DNA from: a virus
Virus record (IMG/VR): IMGVR_UViG_3300010401_000056
Coordinates: 1 to 38,460 of that record
Strand: one strand, 5' to 3'
Length of the DNA: 38,460 nt
Each line of letters opens with the position of its first letter. Within the stretch, counting starts at the first letter, position 1. This document shows, one piece after another, positions 15,087-24,044 of the stretch. A program made the position numbers and the translations under genes. A model generated the notes under the pieces. The model did no database searches. It was not told where the DNA came from and worked only from the letters and a program-made list of their open reading frames with translations.

Positions 15087-16946
15087 ATGGGATATCGTTC
15101 GCCAGTCATAATTCAGCAAAGTCCAGACAAGAAAAAAATAGACATTGTATTCGAGTACGATAAGAACATTATAGATGCAGTAAAGACTATTTCCAATTGT
15201 TATTGGAATAACGAGCTTAGGAACTGGCAAATTCCAAATAACTATAACTCTCTCATTGCGCTGGTTAAACTCTTGGACCAAGCAAAATTCACCTATGTTC
15301 TCGACCCTGATATTAAGAACGCATATTTGGATGTCCTTAAAAGCCTAAAAGAAAAGTCTGAAACTCACAAGATTTCAAGTGAGATTAAAAAGCTTGATGA
15401 TGTAACGGACATTCCTTTTGACCAGTTTATTAAGCCGGGATATGACCTATTAAACTTTCAAAAAGTCTGCATCAAGTTCATCGAAAGCAGTAATGAAATA
15501 TGTCTCATTGGGGATGAGATGGGCACAGGAAAGACAATTCAAGCCATTGGCTATGTTGCTTATAAGAAGTGGAAGAATAGAAATGAAGAAGTTAAAAAGA
15601 GTCATCGTGCGCTCGTCATTACGCTTGCTTCTATCAAGGATAATTGGAAATACGAAATTGAAAAATTCACATACTGCAATGCTCGTGTACTATGGTCCGG
15701 TGAGACTTTAGACAATTCTGATTACGATTTTACAATCGTAAATTATGAACAGTTGTATGCTCGGGCAAATACTGGAGATAGCAAGGCGCTTCATTCATTA
15801 TTGGAGTTGGTTAAGTCTGGATATTTTGGAATAGTATTTCTTGATGAATCTCATAAGATAAAAAATCCGAAATCAAAAACAACGAAGGCTGTTCTTGGAG
15901 ACTATATTAAAATCAGAGGCCGAATTGAACTTAGCGGTACTCCTGCTCCGAATCGTACAATTGAATTGTGGCCACAATTGTATTTCTTAGACCCGATTTA
16001 TTGGAATAGCTGGTTTGAATTTGGTCGTAAGTTTGCAGCAGGACATAAGACTAGATTTGGTTGGGACATGTCTGGTAGTAGTAACTTAGATAAACTATAT
16101 AAGGCAATCGAACCATATTTTATTCGTAGACTTAAGAATGATGTGCTCAAGGAACTTCCAAAGAAATTTCATAAAGTAGTTGATGTTCGACTCACTGATA
16201 AGCAGATGCGTGAGTATGAAGATATTGAATTTGATTTCATGACTAAGTTTATGCTTGGTGATGAAAATACTGCACTTGCACAAATTCAAGCACTTAAACA
16301 ATTCACTTCTCGTCTTAAGGTTGATGCTGCCAAAGAAATCATAGACAACATCATCGAATCGGGTAAAAAAGTTATTGTATTCTCTCAATATACGGAAATT
16401 GTCGATGCCATAGTTAATAGCTACAAGGATGTTTCTGTTCGATTGGTTGGTAAAGATGTTAATCCTCGTAATCGTCAAGCTCTCGTTGATAAATTTCAAC
16501 AAGACCCAAGTATTAAATTGTTTGTAAGCACCGTTCAAGCTGGCGGGACAGGTTTGACACTTACTGCAGCAGATAATGTGTTGTTTCTGGATTTGCCATG
16601 GACTCCGGGCGAAATGGCGCAAGCAGAAGACCGTGCGCACCGTAAAGGTCAAAAGGACAATGTGCTTGTTACCATTCTTGAATGTTTTGGTACGCTGGAT
16701 GTAAAAATTCGAGAGAAGATAGATGAGAAACGTAAAATTCTTGCGAAAGCAATTGACGGTGAAGATTACGGTTTCGCCATGGGTAAAGATGGAAACATAT
16801 TCAATGATATTTTATCATACTATCGTTCCAGACAAGATAGTATTGATTTGATGCGTAAAGTGCGCCACGCTAGAACTTTCAATAAAGACCCAAAGGCCGC
16901 AAAGGAACGTTTGGCAAAACGAACAACTAAAAAGGAAAAGACATGA
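15087..16946 (+). CDS. SNF2/SMARCAL1-like superfamily 2 helicase
   Basis: The protein has 619 residues. The first 90 (IIQQSPDKKKIDIVFEYDKN and YWNNELRNWQIP) resemble the HARP domain that binds forked DNA in SMARCAL1-type enzymes. The motor has motif I GDEMGTGKT (142-150), motif II DESH (253-256), motif III LSGTPAPN, KVIVFSQY, VSTVQAGGTGLTLTAADNV (motif V) and QAEDRAHRKGQ (512-522, motif VI with arginine finger). The likely role is ATP-driven remodelling or annealing of replication forks, functionally comparable with T4 UvsW but of the SNF2 branch. The C-terminus is basic. The start ATG at 15087 keeps the HARP-like part intact. The 3' end overlaps the next gene by 4 bases. Confidence 0.9.
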   Translation: MGYRSPVIIQQSPDKKKIDIVFEYDKNIIDAVKTISNCYWNNELRNWQIPNNYNSLIALVKLLDQAKFTYVLDPDIKNAYLDVLKSLKEKSETHKISSEIKKLDDVTDIPFDQFIKPGYDLLNFQKVCIKFIESSNEICLIGDEMGTGKTIQAIGYVAYKKWKNRNEEVKKSHRALVITLASIKDNWKYEIEKFTYCNARVLWSGETLDNSDYDFTIVNYEQLYARANTGDSKALHSLLELVKSGYFGIVFLDESHKIKNPKSKTTKAVLGDYIKIRGRIELSGTPAPNRTIELWPQLYFLDPIYWNSWFEFGRKFAAGHKTRFGWDMSGSSNLDKLYKAIEPYFIRRLKNDVLKELPKKFHKVVDVRLTDKQMREYEDIEFDFMTKFMLGDENTALAQIQALKQFTSRLKVDAAKEIIDNIIESGKKVIVFSQYTEIVDAIVNSYKDVSVRLVGKDVNPRNRQALVDKFQQDPSIKLFVSTVQAGGTGLTLTAADNVLFLDLPWTPGEMAQAEDRAHRKGQKDNVLVTILECFGTLDVKIREKIDEKRKILAKAIDGEDYGFAMGKDGNIFNDILSYYRSRQDSIDLMRKVRHARTFNKDPKAAKERLAKRTTKKEKT

Positions 16947-17308
16947 AGAAGGTAGATACGTCTTGGGTAGATAAGAAATCAGTAAAGCTCTATCTGGAAA
17001 ATTACGAATATTCTCCTACCCAAATGCTCTATGATATTATCAACGGCATCTATTCTGAAATTCCAATTTGTTGTGTTGTCAACTATATTCAATTGCAATT
17101 GGATGGAAAATTCCCGGCTAAACACACATGGAAGAAATACAAGTTTTTACACAATCATGAAATCGAGTATGTGCCTTGTCCATCTTGTATTAAGAAAAAG
17201 CGTTTTCAAAAAAAAGTCCGTAAAGGTATGATTTCAGTTACTAAGGTCCGAACAGTAATGAAATTGCTCAGACAATTGGAGCAGAATTATAAAGGTTCCA
17301 AAACTTAA
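16943..17308 (+). CDS. Hypothetical Cys-containing protein, 121 aa
   Basis: It overlaps the helicase stop by ATGA, so it is probably translationally coupled. IPICC (about 45-49) and YVPCPSCIKKKRFQKKVRKG (from about 76) give two cysteine pairs, CC and CPSC, about 30 residues apart. They could bind one zinc, with a basic C-terminal half suiting nucleic-acid contact. The family is not recognised. Coupling to the SNF2-type helicase suggests, but does not show, a shared DNA role. Confidence 0.65.
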   Translation: MKKVDTSWVDKKSVKLYLENYEYSPTQMLYDIINGIYSEIPICCVVNYIQLQLDGKFPAKHTWKKYKFLHNHEIEYVPCPSCIKKKRFQKKVRKGMISVTKVRTVMKLLRQLEQNYKGSKT

Positions 17309-17407
17309 GATTTGAATTCAAGATGATGTTATTAGTTGGAACTTTAACACTTCCGACTCAGTTGTGCTCTACAAGAAAATAAATAGTCCCACCTAACGAT
17401 AGTTGTA

Positions 17408-20400
17408 ATGCAAGAAAAACCATTTTGTGCCACACATGTTCACAGTTTCCTCAGCGTTTTAGATGGTTGTGGTAGTATCGAGCGATATGTTGAAAAAGCA
17501 AAGTCCTTAAATCATCCAGCACTTGCCATTACAGAACATGGCAATATGTCATCTGCCTATGATTTGCATGATATTGCAAAGAAAGCTGGCGTGAAACCAA
17601 TCCTTGGTTGTGAGTTTTATTTGTTCCGAGAAAAGGATGAATTCTCCGACCGTCTATTGGAAGTCTATAAAGAACGTGCATTGGCTCGTGGCGAGGTTCT
17701 GGAGGAGGAAGATGAAGGTGGTGAAGTATTTGAAGACGATGACGAATCGACAGAAGAAGTCGAGGCAACTTCAAAGAAGAAGACAAAAAAGAAAGATAAG
17801 AGCGACATCATTAAAGACTTTGACCGAGAACGGTATCACCAAATCGTTCTTGTGAAAAATGATGCTGGTTGGAAGAACATTTGCAAGCTGAATTATTACA
17901 GCTTCCAGAAACCAGACGATTCTACTTATCAAGAAGGTAAAGGCTTGTTTTATTACAAGCCAATGATAAAGCGTCCGTTCCTTTTTGAAGCAAAAGAGGG
18001 ACTTATCGTTACCACCTCCTGTCTTATCTCGGAAATCAATCGTTACATTCGATACGGACTGTATGATGATGCCTATGCTCTCTTTGAACGTTACAAACAG
18101 CAATTTGGAAATGATTTCTATGTAGAAATTCAATTGAATGGTGTTGATGATGGTGATGCCAATCAAAAGCTTGTCAATGAAAAGTTGATAGAATTTGCTA
18201 AAGCTTCTGATTCAAAAATTATTTTAACGGGTGATACACATTATGTTGATAAAGGCGATGGAGCATTTCAAGATGTAATGATGGCAATTGCTCAAGGCAA
18301 AAAACTCGATGACCCAAAACTGTTTACACTTGGGGCGCGAAATCTTCATTTTCAAACTCGTGAAGACTATCATCAACTCAATGCAGAATACGGATACAAC
18401 TATTCTGCTGAATTTATTGATGAGTGTCTTGACAACACGTTAGAAATTGCGGACAAAGTTAATTTTGGTTTCTCTACCTCGAAAAACTATCCTAAATTTA
18501 ACGATAGTGCAGACGATTCAAAGAAGCAACTTGCCAAATTGGTGACAGATGCTTTGCGTGATTACATTCTTGAAAAGAATATGGACGCAACGAAGGCAAA
18601 ACGATACAAGGACCGCGTAAAATTCGAATACGACATTATCGTTAAGAATGGATATTCCGATTACATGTTGGTTGTGTGGGACGTTGTTCGATTTGCAAAA
18701 GAAAAAGGAATTACAATGGGAGTTGGTCGCGGCTCCGTTGGAAGTTGCCTTGTGGCCTATCTTCTTGGAATTGCTGGTCTGGACCCGATGGAATACGATT
18801 TGTTCTTCGAACGATTTATTAATCCTGAAGCTCTCAGTGAACCTGATATAGATATGGATTTCGATTCAGAGCGAAGACAAGAAATTATTGACTATCTAAA
18901 ACAAAAGTGGGGAGAAGAGAATGTTGTGCAAGTCGCAAACTTCATGACCTTTAATATCAAAGGTTCTCTTCGTGATTTGATGCGTGTGTTTGGTCGTAGC
19001 TATGAAGATTCCAACTTCCTTGCAAGCGATAAAGTCAATATGCCTGAAGACCTTGATGCTGATACGATTGATGACTGGTTCAAGAAACATGAGACCGATA
19101 CAGCTATTGGTCGTAGAATTTTGACGTGGTATGAATCAAATCAAGACATCATTGAGTGCTTCAAAAAAATGCACGGCGAAACAAGAAATCTTGGGCTTCA
19201 TGCTGGTGGAGTTCTCATTACGCCAGAACCGGTTTATAACTACATTCCCGTTAATCGCAGCAGCAAGACATTAATAACTGGTTTTCCGGAAGCTGCAGGA
19301 AGTGTCGGCAAGGAAGGAAAAATTTCAAGAGCATCACACAAAGTTCTTTCTTCTCTAGGACTTCTCAAGCTTGACATTCTTGGTCTTAAAACTGTTACTG
19401 TTATTCGAAAAATTGTCGAGCTTGTTGAGCGTCGTCAACAAAAGGACATTCGTGATGAAGTGTACAAGTTGAATTTGAAAAATCCGGAACTCTATCGTGA
19501 GTTTTCGAAAGGGGACAACAAGCTTATTTTCCAATTTGAAAGTTCTGGTATTTCAGAGTTGATACGGAAAGCGAAACCGAAAAATTTCGAGCATGTAGCC
19601 GCAATCAATTCGTTATATCGACCGGCAGCATTAAACAGCGGAGCGGCAATGGCTTTTGCAGATGTGTGTAGCGGTCAAAAAGAACTTGAGAAGACTCATC
19701 CATCAGTCGATGAAATTCTTAAAAATACAGGAGGCGTCATTGCTTATCAAGAGCAGCTATCACGAATTATCAATGCTTGCACTGGGATTCCTTTCGGCAA
19801 ATGTGAGAAGATGCGCAAGTCGATTGGAGATAGGAGCATTGGAAAATATCCGGAACTGTTTGAAGAGTTCAATTTGACATTTGTGGACCTGTGTGTTAAA
19901 CATGTAGATATGGACCGAGATGTTGCTGAAAAATTGAAACAAACTATTCTCGATAATGCAGGATACCTTTTTAATGCCTCTCATGCATTCAGTTATGCCT
20001 ATCTTGCGATGCAGACGTTGTATCTTAAGATGTATTATCCAGAGGAATTCTACAGCGTTTGCCTTACCGAGACAAACAAAGATACAGAATTGTTTAGCTA
20101 CATTTCTGATGCTATGAAAAATGGCATTCAAGTTGAGCCGCCAAGCATTTTACATTCGGAAATGAATTTTGTTCCTATTAAAAAAGGAATGATTGCCTGT
20201 GGAGTATCAATGGTTAAGGGCGTAAAAGACAAAGCCTATGATGAAATACTTCAAGCGCAACAAATGGGGTATGCAACACTTCCTGACTTCTTGTTACACC
20301 CGTGGAAAAAGTTCAATCGAGGTCATTGCGAAGCACTTGTGAAGGTTGGAGCATTCAAGGATTTCGAGCCAAATACAAAGATAGCTTTGATGGTAACTGA

Positions 20401-20905
20401 ACATCATTTTGATAACAGAAAAGACCTCAATAAACTGAATCGAAAGAAAGAAGTGAAGTATAGCGGTGATATGCTTCGAGAACTCTATGAAAATTTGAAG
20501 AATGACAATGTGTCAGATTTCTCTGAACCGGAAATGGACGCAATGTGGTTGGAATCTACTGGATTTAGATATCCATTTCGAAATCGCTTTATGAAGTGGC
20601 TTGACAATTTTGCCGCTAACGGAATCGTAGCTGCTACAAGTTGGTCCGCTTCAAATAAGATGGTGTATGGAGAAGTCCTTTCAAAAGAACAAAAATTCAC
20701 CGTTAATGATATGCCGTTTTACCGTTTCAAAATTTCTGATGGATGTGGCGACATTACAGTCAAAGTCTGGGATAATCAAATGAGACGTGCCAAGAGTATG
20801 AATATTACTGATGTTGGCGACCTGATATGCATTGACTTGGATTTCGATGAAACATACGGATACAACTTCTCAAATTCTGGCAAATTTATTAATCTATCGA
20901 GATGA
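17408..20905 (+). CDS. dnaE: DNA polymerase III alpha subunit, DnaE-type
   Basis: This replicative family C polymerase has 1165 residues, close to E. coli DnaE (1160). The N-terminal PHP domain has THVHS (His10, His12) and TEHGNM (Glu43, His44). LTGDTHYVDKGDGAFQDV closes the PHP part. The palm has GRGSVGSCLVAYLLG and PDIDMDFD (479-486), with catalytic Asp480 and Asp482 and the third Asp656 in LLKLDILGLKT. VAAINSLYRPAAL, YQEQ and GYLFNASHAFSYAYLAMQT match the fingers. The C-terminal has a helix-hairpin-helix-like ALVKVGAFKDF and an OB fold (VYGEVLSKEQKF to IDLDFDE). An acidic-then-lysine-rich insert at about 95-135 interrupts the PHP domain. A phage with its own DnaE need not use the host polymerase. 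Confidence 0.95.
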   Translation: MQEKPFCATHVHSFLSVLDGCGSIERYVEKAKSLNHPALAITEHGNMSSAYDLHDIAKKAGVKPILGCEFYLFREKDEFSDRLLEVYKERALARGEVLEEEDEGGEVFEDDDESTEEVEATSKKKTKKKDKSDIIKDFDRERYHQIVLVKNDAGWKNICKLNYYSFQKPDDSTYQEGKGLFYYKPMIKRPFLFEAKEGLIVTTSCLISEINRYIRYGLYDDAYALFERYKQQFGNDFYVEIQLNGVDDGDANQKLVNEKLIEFAKASDSKIILTGDTHYVDKGDGAFQDVMMAIAQGKKLDDPKLFTLGARNLHFQTREDYHQLNAEYGYNYSAEFIDECLDNTLEIADKVNFGFSTSKNYPKFNDSADDSKKQLAKLVTDALRDYILEKNMDATKAKRYKDRVKFEYDIIVKNGYSDYMLVVWDVVRFAKEKGITMGVGRGSVGSCLVAYLLGIAGLDPMEYDLFFERFINPEALSEPDIDMDFDSERRQEIIDYLKQKWGEENVVQVANFMTFNIKGSLRDLMRVFGRSYEDSNFLASDKVNMPEDLDADTIDDWFKKHETDTAIGRRILTWYESNQDIIECFKKMHGETRNLGLHAGGVLITPEPVYNYIPVNRSSKTLITGFPEAAGSVGKEGKISRASHKVLSSLGLLKLDILGLKTVTVIRKIVELVERRQQKDIRDEVYKLNLKNPELYREFSKGDNKLIFQFESSGISELIRKAKPKNFEHVAAINSLYRPAALNSGAAMAFADVCSGQKELEKTHPSVDEILKNTGGVIAYQEQLSRIINACTGIPFGKCEKMRKSIGDRSIGKYPELFEEFNLTFVDLCVKHVDMDRDVAEKLKQTILDNAGYLFNASHAFSYAYLAMQTLYLKMYYPEEFYSVCLTETNKDTELFSYISDAMKNGIQVEPPSILHSEMNFVPIKKGMIACGVSMVKGVKDKAYDEILQAQQMGYATLPDFLLHPWKKFNRGHCEALVKVGAFKDFEPNTKIALMVTEHHFDNRKDLNKLNRKKEVKYSGDMLRELYENLKNDNVSDFSEPEMDAMWLESTGFRYPFRNRFMKWLDNFAANGIVAATSWSASNKMVYGEVLSKEQKFTVNDMPFYRFKISDGCGDITVKVWDNQMRRAKSMNITDVGDLICIDLDFDETYGYNFSNSGKFINLSR

Positions 20906-21927
20906 ATACTTTCAAAGTAGCAAATGTAACTGTTGGTCAGGTTGGTGGTAGACACGTAAACCTTATGCCGTTGATGAATTCGAAAAAAGCGGCGGCGCTT
21001 CTTCTTGATGAAGATGAATCTAAACTAGAGTCGTGGTCTCAGTATGGCTTAGACGTTGTTCCATGTCACAGTAATCCTTTTTTTAAGGCTTTAGAAGACG
21101 CTTATTCTCTGCATCTTCCGGTCATATTAAGTCCTGATATGATTTGGCTTTGTATTGCTCAAGGATTTGCGAATCATATCAATGTAAATGCAAAAAAGTT
21201 TAGACATCTTTTTGTTGAACACGAAGGGCAAAAAGAACTCGTGATTTATCGGAATTGGACGAAAGGAAATCCAATGAATGAGTGGCCGGGATGTTTCGAT
21301 GAATTTTCTCTTAAAATTAAAGAGTTTGTCGGAGAGGACCGCGTAAAATTGTCAGTACAAAAATTTACAACAACAACTTCTGTTGATTTGGCGGCATTTC
21401 ATGTTGTTCACATGGATGCTATGAAAGCGTACTTCAAATATAAAGTCCTTTTCTTTTGCGGTATTCCTGAGATAACATTACTTGGAACCACAGATGATTG
21501 GAATAGGATACTTCAATGTATTGAAAACTATAGAGAGTTTAAACTTGATTGGTGGGTCGATGAATTAAAACCCGTTCTTGAACAATTTGTAAAGGCATCT
21601 TCTGGAGATGTTGATGTTGATTTCTGGAGCAAGATTCTTACAAAATCAATGATTGGTAGTGGCTCTCAAACGGAACTCAATGGATGGTCAAGTAAACTTG
21701 TACCATATACAACTACTGAAGGAGGACTTCTTCAAAGAAGGAATTTTGAATATGATAATATTGATAGTGACGAAATTCCTAAAGGACTTTGTCGGGTTCC
21801 ATTTGTGCTTGATGATAATGGTGCGACGTACGATATGGAGTTTTTAGGAGGATTTACATCTTATTCTCAAGACCCAATCACAATGGCTGTAAAACCTAAT
21901 ATTGGTTGGATAGTTAAGGACAAATAA
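20902..21927 (+). CDS. DUF4419-like protein
   Basis: The protein has 341 residues, and its start overlaps the polymerase stop by ATGA. The block HSNPFFKALEDAYSLHLPVI (56-75), then LSPDMIWLCIAQGFANHINV and FRHLFVEHEGQKELVI, followed by FTTTTSVDLAAFHVV and CGIPEITLLGTTDDWNRI, is the pattern I associate with Pfam DUF4419. That family is known mainly from fungi and bacteria and has no settled function. Length and block order fit a full domain. No catalytic motif can be named. Coupling to dnaE suggests early expression. The family name is from memory; the match is strong at several blocks. Confidence 0.75.
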   Translation: MNTFKVANVTVGQVGGRHVNLMPLMNSKKAAALLLDEDESKLESWSQYGLDVVPCHSNPFFKALEDAYSLHLPVILSPDMIWLCIAQGFANHINVNAKKFRHLFVEHEGQKELVIYRNWTKGNPMNEWPGCFDEFSLKIKEFVGEDRVKLSVQKFTTTTSVDLAAFHVVHMDAMKAYFKYKVLFFCGIPEITLLGTTDDWNRILQCIENYREFKLDWWVDELKPVLEQFVKASSGDVDVDFWSKILTKSMIGSGSQTELNGWSSKLVPYTTTEGGLLQRRNFEYDNIDSDEIPKGLCRVPFVLDDNGATYDMEFLGGFTSYSQDPITMAVKPNIGWIVKDK

Positions 21928-21984
21928 GAACAAAAAGATGGTAGTCCATCAGGTAAAATAGTTTGAATCGACAATAATTAGCTT

Positions 21985-22488
21985 ATGGATAACAACAACA
22001 TCAACTTTATCGTGAAAGAACAGGAAGAGATTCTTCCTGAGAATCTCAGCGGAGTTATCAAACCGAAGAAAAAATTGGACTCATTGATAGAGTCGATGGT
22101 CATCTTGTTGGTTGATTACTACAACGCATATTTCAAACAAAATGAACTGAAACCGATTCACGATTTGAAAGGTGATGCGGAGTTGATTAGAACCAATACT
22201 CAATATCATCCTCCATTGATTTGTACGCTCATGATAACGAGGATGATTGATACAAATCAAGGTCATGGACTTGCACAACTTCTTAGAAATACATACGCAG
22301 CGTTTGTTGAAGTGGGTTGCAATCCGTATGATGCTGTATCGAATGTTCTATCCATGTTCTATATCAAGTTCGATGAAAATGGTTCGGCCTCTTTGGAAGT
22401 GAGTGATGTTGCTGAAATAACGGTCCCAACGGATTTAGAAGCAGCCTTGTTAGATAATATTAAGGATGATTATGCGACTGAAAATTGA
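21985..22488 (+). CDS. Hypothetical protein, 167 aa
   Basis: The ATG start is 57 bases after the preceding stop. The protein is acidic and mostly helical, with a central stretch SLIESMVILLVDYYNAYFKQ and PLICTLMITRMIDTNQGHGL that reads as buried helices rather than membrane spans. No motif is recognised. The 3' end overlaps the next gene by 17 bases. Confidence 0.65.
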   Translation: MDNNNINFIVKEQEEILPENLSGVIKPKKKLDSLIESMVILLVDYYNAYFKQNELKPIHDLKGDAELIRTNTQYHPPLICTLMITRMIDTNQGHGLAQLLRNTYAAFVEVGCNPYDAVSNVLSMFYIKFDENGSASLEVSDVAEITVPTDLEAALLDNIKDDYATEN

Positions 22489-22834
22489 TGAAATTGCTGA
22501 AAGATTGAAATTAAATGAATGGGATGTTGAAGATATGTTGGCGCATATCCCAGAATATTATCGACGTGATTTTTGGAGACTAGCTACGACCAAAATCAAT
22601 TTTCCAGAAGGCTTCAATCATGATTCAGATGCAGAACTTCCATTTGGAACGTCGTTTACATATTCCTTTCGACTAGACTCATCTTATGAAGATAACGTTG
22701 AACCTGTTCCAAAATCAATTGTTCTTGAGATAAAATCATGTGTGCCGATTGATATGCGAGATAGAGTTGACGAAGACTATTGGAAAAAGCATTCAACAAA
22801 TCCGATTATTACAGATGAAGAGTTTGCTTTTTGA
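22472..22834 (+). CDS. Hypothetical protein, 120 aa
   Basis: Two ATGs, at 22466 and 22472, are possible. I chose 22472 because AAGGA at 22462-22466 lies 5 bases before it. The N-terminus RLKIDEIAERLKLNEWDVED looks like a small helix-turn-helix of the kind that reads 'ERLKLNEWDVE', but there is no wing or clear partner. The rest is mixed alpha/beta. The end TTTTTGA overlaps a possible TTG start of a 32-residue gene. Confidence 0.6.
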   Translation: MRLKIDEIAERLKLNEWDVEDMLAHIPEYYRRDFWRLATTKINFPEGFNHDSDAELPFGTSFTYSFRLDSSYEDNVEPVPKSIVLEIKSCVPIDMRDRVDEDYWKKHSTNPIITDEEFAF

Positions 22835-22929
22835 ATACCGAGCAAGACAGAAAAGACAAAGAGCATCGTGAAGATGTTCGCACCCTCATTTCTAATATTG
22901 GAATGAATCTTCTTTTTGAATCAAACTAA
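22831..22929 (+). CDS. Small ORF, 32 aa, TTG start (TTGA overlap)
   Basis: It starts TTG at 22831, overlapping the TGA of the previous gene, and ends TAA at 22927-22929 with the next ATG at 22930, so it fills the 95-base gap exactly. The peptide (LNTEQDRKDKEHREDVRTLI, then SNIGMNLLFESN) is charged and helical. The precise fit between two genes and the charged composition support it as a real but tiny gene. It is also possible that the gap is simply untranslated. No homology is claimed. Confidence 0.45.
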   Translation: MNTEQDRKDKEHREDVRTLISNIGMNLLFESN

Positions 22930-23184
22930 ATGGATGATTTTAATGGAATTGCGTCTAAGTGTGAAATTCCACCATCCTTAGCAAAGCTGATAGATATTTT
23001 GCATCTGAATATAGATGAAGTGTCTTATAAAATTGAAGTTGGTTCTTTGAGATATTTGATGGTTGAGGCAAATGCAAAAAAGTCTCTTGAATTGATTGAG
23101 TTGAATCCTGAGCATTTTAAAACAAAAGGAATTAAGTATACGACCATCTTGAAGGATGGTCGTCTTATCATAGTCAACACATAA
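22930..23184 (+). CDS. Hypothetical protein, 84 aa
   Basis: The ATG directly follows the TAA at 22929. The protein reads as an alpha-helix (LAKLIDILHLNIDEVSYKIE), then a strand-helix-strand ending KYTTILKDGRLIIVN. No motif is recognised. The next gene begins 2 bases after its stop, so the row from 21985 to 24032 looks like one operon. Confidence 0.6.
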   Translation: MDDFNGIASKCEIPPSLAKLIDILHLNIDEVSYKIEVGSLRYLMVEANAKKSLELIELNPEHFKTKGIKYTTILKDGRLIIVNT

Positions 23185-23186
23185 AA

Positions 23187-24032
23187 ATGGGTTACAAGAA
23201 AGACGAGAACAGGATAACTATATCTTTTAGTGAAATAAGTACATGGCTCAATTGTGCATTTCAGCATTCTTTGAAATACATTAAGGGTTATTCTGAGCCG
23301 AGCAACATTGTTCTTGTTTATGGAAAAGCAATGCATTCAGCACTTCAAGCTCTTTACACTTTGTCTGTGTCAGATTCCTTGGAGCTATTTCAAAAAGAGT
23401 TGGAAGATGGCGCAAATGCATTAGGAGAATATGCTCCGATTGAACAGGTTGTAACAGACTATCTTGTCAATGGCAGAGAATTAATTCGACAGTATTGTAA
23501 AACTCCTTACGCCAGAATGGAGAACAAAGGAATCGAGATTTCTCTTGAACAGAAGATATTGGGTGAACGAGTTTTTTTCAAGGGCTTCATCGACATTTTG
23601 TTGTGGGACAAGAAGAGAAACAAGTACATCATCGTAGATTTCAAAACAACTGCGAATGGATGGACCCCATCTGTAAAAAATGACAAAGTCAAGCGTTCTC
23701 AGTTGTTGTTGTATAAGTATTTCATCTTGAAGAATAAGAGAGCACTTGGAGAAGACTTAAAAGATTCGGATGTGGAATGCGTTTTTGTTTTGTTGAAAGG
23801 AAAGAAACAACAATTGGATTACGTTCATGTTGATGCGACAGAGGAACAGTGTATTAAAGCATTTCGATTTCTCTTGGAGGTTGTAAAGAAAATTTACGTT
23901 GAAAAAAAGACGAAGTACAAAAATACATCCGGATGCTTCTTCTGTTATTGGAAAGATTCTCCGGAATGTGATAGAATGAGTCGTAGAGATGAATGGGTTG
24001 ATACTCAACAGATTGTTAACATAATGATTTAA
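23187..24032 (+). CDS. RecB/Cas4-like PD-(D/E)XK nuclease with Fe-S-type cysteines
   Basis: The protein has 281 residues. The start is ATG at 23187. Family features seen: ISFSEISTWLNCAFQHSLKY at the N-terminus with Cys23; YGKAMHSAL with His50; GFIDILLW with Gly133 and Asp136; and VDFKTT with Asp151 and Lys153 (the xDxK of the nuclease). QLLLYKYFI matches the QhxxY helix of RecB-type nucleases. The end has CFFCYWKDSPEC (Cys250, Cys253, Cys261). One N-terminal and three C-terminal cysteines form the arrangement of the 4Fe-4S cluster in Cas4 and AddB. The likely role is exonucleolytic DNA end processing. No cas1 or CRISPR array is present, so it is not a CRISPR gene here. Confidence 0.85.
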   Translation: MGYKKDENRITISFSEISTWLNCAFQHSLKYIKGYSEPSNIVLVYGKAMHSALQALYTLSVSDSLELFQKELEDGANALGEYAPIEQVVTDYLVNGRELIRQYCKTPYARMENKGIEISLEQKILGERVFFKGFIDILLWDKKRNKYIIVDFKTTANGWTPSVKNDKVKRSQLLLYKYFILKNKRALGEDLKDSDVECVFVLLKGKKQQLDYVHVDATEEQCIKAFRFLLEVVKKIYVEKKTKYKNTSGCFFCYWKDSPECDRMSRRDEWVDTQQIVNIMI

Positions 24033-24044
24033 GGAGAAAGTCGA

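Noticed and set aside
17328-17360. AGTTGGAA/TTCCGACT imperfect inverted repeat upstream of dnaE
   Set aside because: It has only 8 bp with one wobble pair, no T-run and no second copy. It is below what I would list as a site.
23187-24032. Cas4-like nuclease as part of a CRISPR system
   Set aside because: No repeat-spacer array, cas1 or cas2 is seen in the window. The protein fits a stand-alone phage RecB-family nuclease.
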